Origin: Salegentibacter agarivorans
Lineage (GTDB): Bacteria > Bacteroidota > Bacteroidia > Flavobacteriales > Flavobacteriaceae
Assembly (NCBI RefSeq): GCF_900113135.1
Contig: NZ_FOOH01000020.1
Location: 1 to 64,000, forward strand
Direction of reading: 5' to 3'
Length of the DNA: 64,000 nt
The notes beneath the pieces are model-generated. The model saw only the letters and a program-made list of their open reading frames with translations, ran no database searches and was not told the DNA's origin. The position numbers were made by a program, and so were the translations under genes. Position 1 is the stretch's first letter; each line of letters starts with the position of its first letter. This document shows positions 53,837-62,843 of the stretch, piece after piece.

Positions 53837-54616
53837 ATGATGAAATATGCTCCCAATTTTAAGACTTTACTTCCCCTGTTCCTTTTAATTATCGCTCCTT
53901 TGGTGAACCAGGCTCAAGAACAGGAATATTATGAACTCAAGGTTTATGAATTCGAAAACCACGATCAGGTAGAAAAGACCGAAAATTACCTTCAAAACGC
54001 ACTACTCCCCGGCTTAAAGGATTTAGGAGTGAAAAATATTGGTGTTTTCAAACCCAAGGCCGACAGCCTAAATAAACTGTATGTGTTGATTCCTTATACT
54101 TCTTTAGAGGAATTTGCGTCAAAAAATAAAGCCTTTCAGAATTCAGAAGTTTTTCAGCAAAAAGATGGTGATTATATATCGGGTTCAAATGATAATCCAC
54201 CTTATAAAAGGATGAGTACCATTTTGCTAAAAGCATTTAAAGATATGCCGGTAATGAAACCTTCAGCAATTGAGGGGCCTAAAAAAGACCGGGTTTATGA
54301 ACTAAGAAGTTATCAATCCTCAACCGAAGCTTTGCTGAAGAATAAGATAAAAATGTTTAATGAAGGAGGGGAAATAAAGCTTTTTGATGAATTGGATTTT
54401 AATGCTGTTTTTTATGGTGAAGTGATAGCGGGGCCCCATATGCCAAATCTTATGTACCTCACAACATTTAGCGACCAGGAATCAAGAGATGAGCACTGGG
54501 AAAGCTTTGGCAACTCACCCGTATGGAAGAAAATGGAAGCTATTCCCGAATACCAAGGCAATGTTTCTAAAATAGATATTCACTATTTATATCCTACCGA
54601 TTATTCTGATTATTAG
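53837..54616 (+). CDS. Exported NIPSNAP-family protein
   Basis: This 259-residue protein has a Sec signal peptide (LLPLFLLIIAPLVNQAQ) and two NIPSNAP ferredoxin-like repeats: YYELKVYEFENHDQVEKTENYL at about 30-130, and RVYELRSYQSSTEALLKNKIKMFNEGGEIKLF at about 150-255, with VIAGPHMPNLMYLTTFSDQ. The role of bacterial NIPSNAP proteins is unknown. They are often exported and lie near oxidoreductase or sugar dehydrogenase loci. A clear terminator follows the gene. Start at the first or second ATG of the MM pair. Confidence 0.86.
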   Translation: MMKYAPNFKTLLPLFLLIIAPLVNQAQEQEYYELKVYEFENHDQVEKTENYLQNALLPGLKDLGVKNIGVFKPKADSLNKLYVLIPYTSLEEFASKNKAFQNSEVFQQKDGDYISGSNDNPPYKRMSTILLKAFKDMPVMKPSAIEGPKKDRVYELRSYQSSTEALLKNKIKMFNEGGEIKLFDELDFNAVFYGEVIAGPHMPNLMYLTTFSDQESRDEHWESFGNSPVWKKMEAIPEYQGNVSKIDIHYLYPTDYSDY

Positions 54617-54676
54617 TAAAAAATTATAGTCCAGAAAGTAACACATAAACTCTGGATAATTTGAAATATTTTTTAA

Positions 54677-54710
54677 ATGAGCCCGGTAACTTATCAGGCT
54701 CATTTTTTTT
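54677..54710 (+). terminator. Terminator of the NIPSNAP gene
   Basis: ATGAGCC (54677-54683) and GGCTCAT (54697-54703) form a perfect 7-bp stem followed by eight T residues. It lies about 60 bp past the stop codon. Confidence 0.85.
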
Positions 54711-54996
54711 GTAGCTTTTTCTCTATCAAAAATAAACTACCTCGAACCAAGCTCCCGAAGCTCTTATAGGGAAACATTGATTAAATTTCGAGATAAAGCC
54801 TAGAACATTTAAATCTCGACTCTTAATTAAACTTTTAACAAATTCTAAAAATAATCGGTAATAATAAAAATACTAAGCCACCCTTCAAATTATTAGATTT
54901 CACTAAAAATCATTATAAACTTCAAATAATACCGATTTTTTATTTATAAGCGGCTATTTTTCTTAATTCCGTTTTTCTACGCAGAAAATTCAATTC
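54711..54996. other. Spacer upstream of the nitrate assimilation operon
   Basis: No gene is seen. TCGAGAT and ATCTCGA (near 54788 and 54813) form a 7-bp inverted repeat with a long loop. The rest is AT-rich. Confidence 0.3.
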
Positions 54997-55030
54997 AATA
55001 CGTATTAATACGTATTTTTACTTAAATTTG
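54997..55030 (+). promoter_or_regulatory. nirB promoter with a perfect 20-bp palindrome in 7-2-7 layout
   Basis: AATACGTATTAATACGTATT (54997-55016) is a perfect palindrome. It contains TACGTAT, two bases, and ATACGTA, the 7-2-7 arrangement known for NarL-type sites. An exact -7 box TAAATTTG follows at 55023-55030, so the palindrome centre falls near -30 and takes the place of the -33 element. A further half-site TACGTAG lies at 55040-55046, just before the start codon. Confidence 0.55.
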
Positions 55031-55048
55031 AATTAAACTTACGTAGTT

Positions 55049-57559
55049 ATGAAGAAAATAGTTGTAGTAGGAAACGGGATGGTTGGTTATAAATTTTGTG
55101 AAAAACTGGTAACCAGACCTGATAGAGAAAACTATCAAATAGAGGTGTTTGGGGAAGAACCGAGTCCGGCTTACGATCGTGTTCACCTTAGCGAATATTT
55201 TTCTGAGAAAGGAAAAGATGAATTACTTCTGGCGTCCAAAAGCTGGTATAAAGATCATGAAATTAAACTACGTACTTCTTCGCTTATTTCAGAAATTAAT
55301 ACCAAAGAAAAAGAAGTTATCACCTATAAAGGTGAAAAAATAAGCTACGATTACCTTGTACTGGCAACGGGTTCTTCCCCATTTATTCCACCTATAAAAG
55401 GTTCAGAAAAAGCCGGGGTTTTTGTGTATCGTACTACAGAAGATCTAGATGCAATAAAAACCTATGCAAAAAAACTTCAGAAGAGCAATAAATCTAAAGC
55501 CACTGTATTAGGCGGCGGACTTTTAGGCCTGGAAGCGGCAAACGCAGCCAAAGAACTTGGTCTTGAAACCAGCGTGGTAGAATTTGCGCCCCGGTTAATG
55601 CCAAGACAATTAGACGAAGCTGCTAGTAATACCCTTATTCGTAAAATAGAAAATTTAGGTATTAAAATTTTAATCAATAAAGCTACTTCAGAAATTAGCG
55701 GTAAAGAGGAAATTGATGCGCTTACGTTTTCCGATGGCTCCAGGCACGAGACCAATATGCTTATTATTTCTGCCGGAATTAGGCCCCGGGATGAACTTGC
55801 AAAATCTGGAGGACTTAAAACTGGCGAGCGCGGTGGCATATTTGTTAATAATAAGATGGAAACTTCAGCAACAAACGTTTATGCCATTGGGGAGGCTGCG
55901 CTTTATAATAACGCTATCTACGGTCTTGTTGCGCCGGGATATAATATGGCTGAGGTTGCCGTTTCTCAAATTTGTGGGGGCGATAAAACTATGGCCGCTC
56001 ATATAGATATGTCTACCCAGCTAAAATTAATTGGCACCGATGTAGCCAGTTTTGGCGATCCGTTTATTGAAAATGAAGAAGTTTCTGCCATTACCTACGA
56101 AAACAAGCAAAGCGGAATTTATAAACGAATCAACGTATCCCGCGATGGCAAAAAACTTCTCGGTGGAATTTTAGTTGGCGATGCTTCAGAATATCAGAAT
56201 TTATTCCAGATATATATCAATGGGATGAAACTCCCAGAGAATCCTGAAGATCTTATTTTGGGAAGCCGCGGGGGCGAAAACTCAAGCCTTGGTTCGGTAA
56301 CCGAGTTACTAGATTCTGCACAAATTTGCTCCTGCGAAGCTATTTCAAAAGGAGATATCTGTAAACCACTGGAAGCTGGAGAATGCTGCTCTATGGAAGA
56401 TGTGGTGGCCAAAACTAAAGCCTCTACAGGTTGTGGCGGTTGTAAACCTATGGTAACAGATCTCTTTAATGCTACCATGAAATCTCTCGGAAAAGAAGTA
56501 AAAGAGGTGATTTGTGAACATTTTGATTTTAACCGCCAAGAACTTTTTGATTTGGTAAAGATTAATAAAGTAAAAGATTTTGATGAAGCATTAAATCTTT
56601 TCGGAAAAGGACATGGATGCGAAAAATGTAAGCCGGTTCTGGCTTCAATTTTTGCGAGTACTACTATGGAAACTGCCAATAAACAGGTGACTATCCAGGA
56701 TAGTAATGATAAATTTTTAGCCAATATTCAGCGAAATGGAACTTATTCTATAGTTCCACGCATTCCGGGCGGAGAAATTACCCCAGATAAATTAATGACT
56801 ATAGGCGCCGTAGCCAAGAAATTTGACCTTTACACAAAAATTACCGGTGGGCAACGTATAGATCTTTTTGGCGCCGAATTGCATCAACTGCCCGAAATAT
56901 GGAAAGAATTAATTGATGCCGGTTTTGAGAGCGGCCACGCCTACGGAAAATCGCTAAGAACCGTTAAAAGCTGTGTAGGTTCTACCTGGTGTCGCTTTGG
57001 GATGCATGAAAGCGTAAGTTTTGCCATTCAAATTGAAGAACGCTATCGCGGTCTGCGTTCTCCTCATAAATTAAAAGGTGGTGTTTCGGGCTGTATTAGG
57101 GAATGTGCTGAAGCACGCGGAAAAGATTTTGGAATTATTGCTGTAGAATCTGGTTGGAATTTATACGTATGCGGAAATGGAGGCGCAACCCCAAAACACG
57201 CAATTTTACTCGCTGAAGGCTTAGACGATGAAACCACTATAAAATACCTTGATAGATTTTTGATGTATTACATACGTACCGCCGCGCCACTTATGCGAAC
57301 TGCGCCCTGGTTGGAGAAATTAGACGGTGGAATTGCACATCTAAAAAAAGTAGTAGTTGAAGATTCTTTAGGAATTGCCGAAGATCTTGAAAAAGAAATG
57401 CAGAGTCTAATAACCAATTACGAATGCGAATGGAAGCAGGCAATTGAAGATCCTGAAATGATGAAGCGTTTTAAACACTTTGTCAATTCAGATGAAGGTG
57501 ATGATAATATTAGTTATGTCCCGCTTCGAGACCAAAAAATGCCTAAGGCCTGGACTTAA
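55049..57559 (+). CDS. nirB: Assimilatory nitrite reductase large subunit
   Basis: The protein has 836 residues and reduces nitrite to ammonium in the cytosol with NAD(P)H. In order it contains an FAD/NAD(P) domain (VVVGNGMVGYKFCEKL, LGGGLLGLEAANAAKELG, residues 1-390) and BFD-like [2Fe-2S] regions (QICSCEAISKGDI, STGCGGCKP and a second GCEKCKP copy). The sirohaem/[4Fe-4S] domain has SCVGSTWCRFG and GVSGCIRECAEARG cysteines. It heads the cluster nirB-nirD-DUF4202-sensor-regulator. Confidence 0.95.
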   Translation: MKKIVVVGNGMVGYKFCEKLVTRPDRENYQIEVFGEEPSPAYDRVHLSEYFSEKGKDELLLASKSWYKDHEIKLRTSSLISEINTKEKEVITYKGEKISYDYLVLATGSSPFIPPIKGSEKAGVFVYRTTEDLDAIKTYAKKLQKSNKSKATVLGGGLLGLEAANAAKELGLETSVVEFAPRLMPRQLDEAASNTLIRKIENLGIKILINKATSEISGKEEIDALTFSDGSRHETNMLIISAGIRPRDELAKSGGLKTGERGGIFVNNKMETSATNVYAIGEAALYNNAIYGLVAPGYNMAEVAVSQICGGDKTMAAHIDMSTQLKLIGTDVASFGDPFIENEEVSAITYENKQSGIYKRINVSRDGKKLLGGILVGDASEYQNLFQIYINGMKLPENPEDLILGSRGGENSSLGSVTELLDSAQICSCEAISKGDICKPLEAGECCSMEDVVAKTKASTGCGGCKPMVTDLFNATMKSLGKEVKEVICEHFDFNRQELFDLVKINKVKDFDEALNLFGKGHGCEKCKPVLASIFASTTMETANKQVTIQDSNDKFLANIQRNGTYSIVPRIPGGEITPDKLMTIGAVAKKFDLYTKITGGQRIDLFGAELHQLPEIWKELIDAGFESGHAYGKSLRTVKSCVGSTWCRFGMHESVSFAIQIEERYRGLRSPHKLKGGVSGCIRECAEARGKDFGIIAVESGWNLYVCGNGGATPKHAILLAEGLDDETTIKYLDRFLMYYIRTAAPLMRTAPWLEKLDGGIAHLKKVVVEDSLGIAEDLEKEMQSLITNYECEWKQAIEDPEMMKRFKHFVNSDEGDDNISYVPLRDQKMPKAWT

Positions 57560-57604
57560 ATTTTCCTTTTTCAAATCAACTTCTAATTTCAAACTTTAAA
57601 AGCC

Positions 57605-57982
57605 ATGCAAGAATTATTAGCTCAGTATCAAAGTGTAACTGCACCAGAAGTGCTCAAATGGGTGAATGTGGGGAAAGCCAAAGATTTTCCCGAAAATGGC
57701 GGTGCCTGTATAAAATATAAAAACAAGCAAATTGCGGTGTTTAATTTTGCCCGGGAATCCACATGGTATGCCTGCCAAAATCTTTGTCCGCATAAATTGG
57801 AAATGGTTCTTTCCCGCGGAATGATTGGCGATAAAGAGGGAATTCCCAAAGTGGCCTGCCCTATGCACAAAAAAACATTTTCCTTAAAAGACGGGAATAA
57901 TCTTAATGGTGAAGATTACAAAATTGCAGTCTATCCGGTAAAAATTGAAGCAGAAAATGTCTATATTGGTTTTATAGATTAA
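57605..57982 (+). CDS. nirD: Nitrite reductase small subunit (Rieske-type)
   Basis: This 125-residue protein has a Rieske-like fold; the cluster motif reads CPH in LCPHKLEMVLSRG and CPMH in VACPMHKKTF, so the two Cys and two His of a Rieske site are present (some NirD proteins lack them). It is the partner of NirB, encoded 45 bp upstream, and passes electrons or stabilises the complex. It is followed after 11 bp by the DUF4202 gene. Confidence 0.9.
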   Translation: MQELLAQYQSVTAPEVLKWVNVGKAKDFPENGGACIKYKNKQIAVFNFARESTWYACQNLCPHKLEMVLSRGMIGDKEGIPKVACPMHKKTFSLKDGNNLNGEDYKIAVYPVKIEAENVYIGFID

Positions 57983-57993
57983 GATACCTCCCA

Positions 57994-58572
57994 ATGAGTA
58001 AATTCCAGGAAGCCATACAACGTATTGACAATAAAAATGCTCAAGATCCTAATTTGGAAATAGCAAACGGAAAAGAATTTCCGAAAGAATTATTGTATTC
58101 ACAACGAATGACAGATAAGTTACTGGATTTTCATCCGCAGGCTTCCGAAGAATTACAAATTGCAGTACGTGCGCAGCATATTTGTCGGTGGACAGTTCCT
58201 CGAGACACCTATCCAAAAAATAGAATTGGATATTTAAAATGGCGCGAAGGTCTCAAAAAAACCCACGCTAAAATTACAGATGAAATTTTGGAAGAAGTGG
58301 GTTATGATAAAGATTTTCGGGATCGGGTTTCATTTTTAATTAAGAAAAAGCAGATTAAAAAAGACGAAGGTTCTCAAATTATGGAAGATGTGGTGTGCCT
58401 GGTTTTTCTTGAACATTATTTTGAAAATTTTGCGGCAAAACATAATGATGATAAAATAATAGACATTGTAAAGAAAACCTGGGCTAAAATGTCTCCTGAA
58501 GGGCATAAAGCCGCCCTAAAACTTCCTCTTTCCGCACATAGTGAAACTTTAATACAAGAAGCTTTAAAATAA
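57994..58572 (+). CDS. DUF4202 domain protein
   Basis: This 192-residue soluble, helical protein shows FQEAIQRIDNKNAQDP at its start, the central block VRAQHICRWTVPRDTYPKNRIGYLKWR, then VVCLVFLEHYFENFA and WAKMSPEGHKAALKL. These are the conserved parts of DUF4202. His and Glu residues in AQHICRW and LEHY suggest a metal site. The function is unknown, but the family recurs between nitrite reductase and regulatory genes in nitrate assimilation clusters, as here, so a role in nitrogen metabolism or in cofactor handling is plausible. The next gene starts 3 bp after its stop. Confidence 0.8.
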   Translation: MSKFQEAIQRIDNKNAQDPNLEIANGKEFPKELLYSQRMTDKLLDFHPQASEELQIAVRAQHICRWTVPRDTYPKNRIGYLKWREGLKKTHAKITDEILEEVGYDKDFRDRVSFLIKKKQIKKDEGSQIMEDVVCLVFLEHYFENFAAKHNDDKIIDIVKKTWAKMSPEGHKAALKLPLSAHSETLIQEALK

Positions 58573-58575
58573 ATA

Positions 58576-60393
58576 ATGGCGTCACATAGCTCTCTAGACC
58601 AACATACCTTTATAAAACTTAGAAAGCTATATATTCTGGCCCTAACAGCCATTGCGCTTTCGGTAATTATAAGTCAGTTATTTATCGGTAAATTCCTTGA
58701 AGAACAGGAAGGAGATTCTAAACTTATCAATATCTCGGGTCGCCAAAGAATGTTGAGTCAAAAGCTTACCAAAGAGAGCCTTTTACTCCTTGAAACCGAA
58801 AGCATAAACGAGCGCAAAAAAATTGCACAAAACCTCGAAGAAAGCCTTACTCGTTGGACGCATTCTCATGAAGTTCTACAAAATGGGAGCGACAGTTTAA
58901 ATATCGCTTCAGCACAGAGTGATGAAATTGAAGAAAAATTCAGTAAAATTCAGCCTTATTATGAGAGAATTAGGGCAGCATCGCAAAGTTTACTGCTGAA
59001 AATAGATGAAAATTCGGGACGTCCTGTAGAAGATTTTTCAGCTGAAATTACTGAAATCAAAGAAAATGAGGACAATTTTCTTGGTCTTATGGATGCTATA
59101 GTAAACCAATATGATGAAGAAGCACATACCCGGGTGGAACAATTGCAAAACCTGGAATTATTTTTAACAATTTTCACGCTTTCAATTTTATTACTTGAAT
59201 TTTTCTTCATCTTCTTACCAACAGCTAAAGGGGTTAAAAACAATATTAAAAACCTGATGCACGCAGAATCCCGGGCCGTAAAAATGGCGCGTGATGCAGA
59301 TGCCATAAGCGAAGCTCGTGAAAAATCGGTAAAAGAATTACGTGCACTTGGCCAGGCAATGGATCAAATTTTACTTTTTGCCCGAATTACCCCAAATGGC
59401 GATGTTTTGCATATAGGCGATCGGTTTTCGAAGCTATTTCAGTATAAAAAATTTAATATGGAGACTAAATTCTCTGAAATTTTATCACCTAAAGAAAATG
59501 AACAACTCAATATTGAAAAACTCATTTCAGCCCATAAAAGATCGGGCTGGCAGGGGGAAGTAAAAGCTACTACCAAAGACAAAAAAGATATCTGGCTTGA
59601 ATTATCTATCGTTCCTTTTCAGCCCGAAAAAGATAAAACCGAACTTACTATTATTGGCGTAGATATCACCAAGAATAAAGAAGCCCAGCTAAAAATTGAA
59701 GAACTTACAAGAAAGAGTTACGAAGAAAAAATGCGGCAACAGGGTTTAATTGCTAAAAAAATCATTGAAAACCAGGAAAACGAGCAGAACCGAATTGCAA
59801 AAGATATTCACGACGGAATTGGCCAAATGCTAACCGGACTTAAATATAACCTTGAAAGCATAGATTTTAAATATCCCGAAAAAGCCGAAAACAAAATTGA
59901 AAATTTAAAAGAATTAAGTACAAGAATTATTCAGGGAGTTCGCGCTGCTACTTTCAACCTCACCCCACCGGAACTCACAGACCATGGAATTGTTCCGGCG
60001 CTTCAAAAACTCACCGAAGAACTTTCAAAACTCACCGGGAAAAATATTATTTTATTCAATAAAACAGGGTTTTCAAAGCGCCTGGGAAATATTACTGAAA
60101 TTAATCTTTATCGCATTACCCAGGAAGCCGTAAATAATGCCATAAAATATGCCGAATCTACCCATATTATTGTAAGTGTAAGCCATAGCAAAGAAATTTT
60201 AAGTATTAGTATTGAAGATAATGGTAAAGGTTTTGACCAGGAAAGTATTGCTTCAGAAAAAAGCGGCAATCGTGGGATGGGACTTACTTTTATGAAAGAA
60301 CGTGTAAAATTTATAGACAGTAGATTGTTTATTAATTCTTCTCCCGGGGAAGGCACACGGGTAACGCTGAATCTTCCCCTAAAACAAGATTAG
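58576..60393 (+). CDS. NarX-like sensor histidine kinase
   Basis: The protein has 605 residues. Membrane helices lie at about 17-37 and 193-213. Between them is a helical sensing domain with the GRQRMLSQKLTKESLLL motif of the PilJ/NarX type, in which the basic residues of the first helix bind nitrate in NarX. A PAS domain (about 255-370) and a coiled coil follow, then HisKA_3 with H412 in RIAKDIHDGIGQML and a HATPase domain (EAVNNAIKYA, DNGKGF, GNRGMGLTFMKERV). It pairs with the NarL-like regulator 48 bp downstream and probably reports nitrate or nitrite. Confidence 0.88.
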   Translation: MASHSSLDQHTFIKLRKLYILALTAIALSVIISQLFIGKFLEEQEGDSKLINISGRQRMLSQKLTKESLLLLETESINERKKIAQNLEESLTRWTHSHEVLQNGSDSLNIASAQSDEIEEKFSKIQPYYERIRAASQSLLLKIDENSGRPVEDFSAEITEIKENEDNFLGLMDAIVNQYDEEAHTRVEQLQNLELFLTIFTLSILLLEFFFIFLPTAKGVKNNIKNLMHAESRAVKMARDADAISEAREKSVKELRALGQAMDQILLFARITPNGDVLHIGDRFSKLFQYKKFNMETKFSEILSPKENEQLNIEKLISAHKRSGWQGEVKATTKDKKDIWLELSIVPFQPEKDKTELTIIGVDITKNKEAQLKIEELTRKSYEEKMRQQGLIAKKIIENQENEQNRIAKDIHDGIGQMLTGLKYNLESIDFKYPEKAENKIENLKELSTRIIQGVRAATFNLTPPELTDHGIVPALQKLTEELSKLTGKNIILFNKTGFSKRLGNITEINLYRITQEAVNNAIKYAESTHIIVSVSHSKEILSISIEDNGKGFDQESIASEKSGNRGMGLTFMKERVKFIDSRLFINSSPGEGTRVTLNLPLKQD

Positions 60394-60408
60394 ACTTCTA
60401 TTAAAAAA

Positions 60409-60427
60409 TGCGTATTTTCGTACGTAT
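60409..60427 (+). promoter_or_regulatory. Two NarL-like half-sites upstream of the regulator gene
   Basis: TGCGTAT (60409-60415) and TACGTAT (60421-60427) form a direct repeat with a 12-bp period, 14 bp before the regulator start codon. They share the half-site seen in the nirB palindrome. The order differs from the 7-2-7 layout, so this is a weaker call. Confidence 0.3.
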
Positions 60428-60441
60428 AAAACACAAATATT

Positions 60442-61110
60442 ATGGGGCAAACCAAAATTCTTTTAGCCGATGATCACGAACTGGTGCGCGATGGCATTAT
60501 TGCCTTACTGGAAAATGAAGAAAATCTAACTGTGGTGAATGAAGCAGCGAATGGTAAAAAAGCCCTTGAAATCATTGAAAAAGAGGCTCCTGATTTACTA
60601 ATCGTTGATATTAGAATGCCCGAGCTAAACGGGATTGAAGTAGTTAAAAGAGTAAAAAAAGATTTTCCTGAAGTAAAAACATTGGTTCTTTCCATGCACG
60701 ATTCTACCGAATACGTAGTACAATGCGTAGAAGCCGGCGCAGATGGTTATTTACTTAAAGGATCGAGCAAAGAAGAATTTCTTAAAGCCATTAATAAGAT
60801 TGCCGACGGTGGAAAATATTTTAGTGGCGATATTTCTGCAATTATCGTAAACAATTTTGTGAATGGCAATTCTGGAAAACGCTTAGAGACAAGCTCCCCG
60901 GAGCAAGACCCGGCCCTTAATATTCTTACCAAAAGAGAGAAACAAATTCTTGAACTTATTTTAAAGGGAAAAAACAACCAGGAAATTGGCGATGAGCTTA
61001 AAATAAGTAAACGAACTGCAGAAGCTCACCGCTTTAATTTGATGAAAAAATTAGAAGTAAAAAACCTTATGGAACTTACTCATAAATCCAGGGAGCTAAA
61101 ATTAATTTAA
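60442..61110 (+). CDS. NarL/FixJ-family response regulator
   Basis: This 222-residue protein has a receiver domain with D10/D11, phosphoacceptor D56 (LLIVDIRMPELNG), T/S in VLSMHD and K in YLLKGSSKEEF, then a LuxR-type helix-turn-helix at about 155-215 (LTKREKQILELILKGKNNQEI, LKISKRTAEAHRFNLMKKL). It forms a two-component pair with the NarX-like kinase. Likely targets are the 7-2-7 repeats before nirB and the nitrate transporter. Confidence 0.92.
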   Translation: MGQTKILLADDHELVRDGIIALLENEENLTVVNEAANGKKALEIIEKEAPDLLIVDIRMPELNGIEVVKRVKKDFPEVKTLVLSMHDSTEYVVQCVEAGADGYLLKGSSKEEFLKAINKIADGGKYFSGDISAIIVNNFVNGNSGKRLETSSPEQDPALNILTKREKQILELILKGKNNQEIGDELKISKRTAEAHRFNLMKKLEVKNLMELTHKSRELKLI

Positions 61111-61286
61111 GGAAATTCCCCTCTCCAAATAATTATCCCGAAATTTAAACTTCTTTACTGTTCGCACCTCCAGGAACACTTCTATTACCTGAAGATTAAT
61201 ATTTTGAATATCTTATTTTTAGAAATTTATAATTCTAAAGGCTCAATTTTCTAATTTTCGCATTAATTCATTTTTACTTATTTTTT
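61111..61286. other. Spacer before the nitrate transporter
   Basis: No gene and no convincing terminator are seen in this stretch. It leads into the inverted repeat at 61287-61304. Confidence 0.3.
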
Positions 61287-61327
61287 TTAAGTATTTATAC
61301 TTAATTTTAGATCATAAAACTAAGTAT
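61287..61327 (+). promoter_or_regulatory. 7-2-7 inverted repeat and extra half-site before the nitrate transporter
   Basis: TAAGTAT (61288-61294), TT, ATACTTA (61297-61303) give a 7-2-7 inverted repeat with one more matching pair outside. A third TAAGTAT lies at 61321-61327, directly before the start codon, at about the same place as the extra half-site before nirB. A seven-of-eight -7 box (TAATTTTA, 61302-61309) overlaps the right arm. Confidence 0.5.
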
Positions 61328-61328
61328 T

Positions 61329-62729
61329 ATGAAGGATGTGATCACTGGTAAAGCAACAAAATTAGATTTAAGAAATTTAAAAAGTATTCCAATAAGGACT
61401 TTTTGGATTTCGGCATTTGCCTTTTTTATCTGTTTTTTTTCCTGGTTTGGAATAGTGCCTTTTATGCCCCAGGTAGAAAAAGATTTAGGCCTTAGCCCCT
61501 CCCAAAAATGGAACGCTATTATCCTCGCGGTATCAGGTACAGTCTTTGCCCGCCTGTTAATTGGTAAGTTATGTGATAAATACGGTCCCAGGCTCTGCTA
61601 TACCTGGTTATTAATTTTAGGAGCCATTCCCACCATACTCTGCGGCCTGGTACAAACGCCATTTCAATTTCAACTTTGTCGCTTATGTATGGGGTTCATA
61701 GGAGCTTCGTTTGTAATTACGCAAGTACATACTTCTTTAATGTTTGCTTCTAACGTAGTAGGCACGGCCAATGCAACCTCAGCCGGTTGGGGCAACCTGG
61801 GTGGAGGCGCAAACAGGTTAGGAATGCCTTTAATTGCTACTGGTCTTGTTGCTTTTGGAGTTGCAGAAACCGAAGTTTGGCGTTATGCAATGATTGTGGC
61901 AGGACTTGTATGCTTCAGTATGGGCTTTATCTATTATTTCTTCACACAAGACACCCCGGAAGGAAATTTTTCAGACCTAAAAAAATCGGGAAAAAGAATT
62001 CCGGTTAAGAAAGATCAAAATGGATTTTTAACCGCTATCAAGGATTATCGCGTCTGGATACTCTTTGTAGTTTACGGTGTGTGTTTTGGTATAGAGCTTA
62101 CGGTTTACGGTACCATGGACAGCTATTTACAAGATACTTTTAACCTGGAGCGCGTAACAGCAGGAAACATTATTTTAGGCTTTGCCCTTATGAATCTTTT
62201 TGCCAGGACCCTGGGTGGATATTTTGGCGATAAATCGGGAGAAAAAGGCGGATTAAAAGGCCGGGTATTCTTTCTCACCCTAATTCTAATTGCTGAAGGT
62301 ATTATACTTTCGCTATTCTCCATGGCCGGCAGTCTTATTATAGCCATTCTTCTTCTTACTGCATTCAGTTTAGCGGTGCAAATGGCTGAGGGCGCTACTT
62401 TCGCCGTGGTGCCTTTTATCAATAAAAAAGCTATAGGCTCTATCTCGGGAATCGTAGGTGCCGGCGGAAATGTAGGAGCATTTTTCGCAGCTTTATTCCT
62501 AAAAATTAAATCGGTTGCAGCCGAAGAAGCAGCAATTGCGGCAAACGAAGGCCGAAATAATGAAATTGTAGAAGCAGCAAGGGCTTCGGCATCTTCAGCA
62601 GCCATTTCAGACGCATTTCTTTGGATTGGCTTTAGTATTCTGGCCGCAGGTCTTATTAGTTTAGCCATTCGGTTTTCTAAGGAAGATGAAAAAGAAGCTG
62701 CATTAGAATTAAGGCACCAAAACGCTTAA
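61329..62729 (+). CDS. narK: NarK-type nitrate/nitrite transporter (major facilitator)
   Basis: This 466-residue protein has 12 membrane helices. Family signatures are FSWFGIVPFMPQVEKDLGLS in helix 1-2, RLLIGKLCDKYGPRLCY, and the two glycine-rich nitrate signatures ATSAGWGNLGGGANRLGMPL and SGIVGAGGNVGAFFAALFL, with the conserved arginines of helices 2 and 8. It imports nitrate for the reductase encoded next. A weak 7-bp hairpin with no T-run (62730-62766) follows the stop. Confidence 0.92.
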   Translation: MKDVITGKATKLDLRNLKSIPIRTFWISAFAFFICFFSWFGIVPFMPQVEKDLGLSPSQKWNAIILAVSGTVFARLLIGKLCDKYGPRLCYTWLLILGAIPTILCGLVQTPFQFQLCRLCMGFIGASFVITQVHTSLMFASNVVGTANATSAGWGNLGGGANRLGMPLIATGLVAFGVAETEVWRYAMIVAGLVCFSMGFIYYFFTQDTPEGNFSDLKKSGKRIPVKKDQNGFLTAIKDYRVWILFVVYGVCFGIELTVYGTMDSYLQDTFNLERVTAGNIILGFALMNLFARTLGGYFGDKSGEKGGLKGRVFFLTLILIAEGIILSLFSMAGSLIIAILLLTAFSLAVQMAEGATFAVVPFINKKAIGSISGIVGAGGNVGAFFAALFLKIKSVAAEEAAIAANEGRNNEIVEAARASASSAAISDAFLWIGFSILAAGLISLAIRFSKEDEKEAALELRHQNA

Positions 62730-62819
62730 AAATCCTATAATAATCACCTCTGTTTTATAAGGATTTAGCAGAAATAATCCATTCTTTTAATAAATTATAA
62801 GCGCTTAATAACCAGCGTT

Positions 62820-62826
62820 TAAGTAT
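62820..62826 (+). promoter_or_regulatory. Possible NarL-like half-site before the nitrate reductase gene
   Basis: TAAGTAT lies 17 bp before the reductase start codon. A TAAGCGCTTA palindrome lies about 20 bp further upstream. A single 7-mer of this kind is expected by chance many times in such AT-rich DNA, so it gains weight only from the sites at nirB and narK. Confidence 0.22.
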
Positions 62827-62843
62827 ATTTTGTCGCTGAGTTT

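Noticed and set aside
56194-56724. 176-codon minus-strand frame opposite nirB
   Set aside because: Antisense shadow of the nirB iron-sulfur region.
62123-62668. 181-codon minus-strand frame opposite the nitrate transporter
   Set aside because: Antisense shadow of a clear NarK-type gene, rich in Ala/Arg/Pro from the reverse reading.
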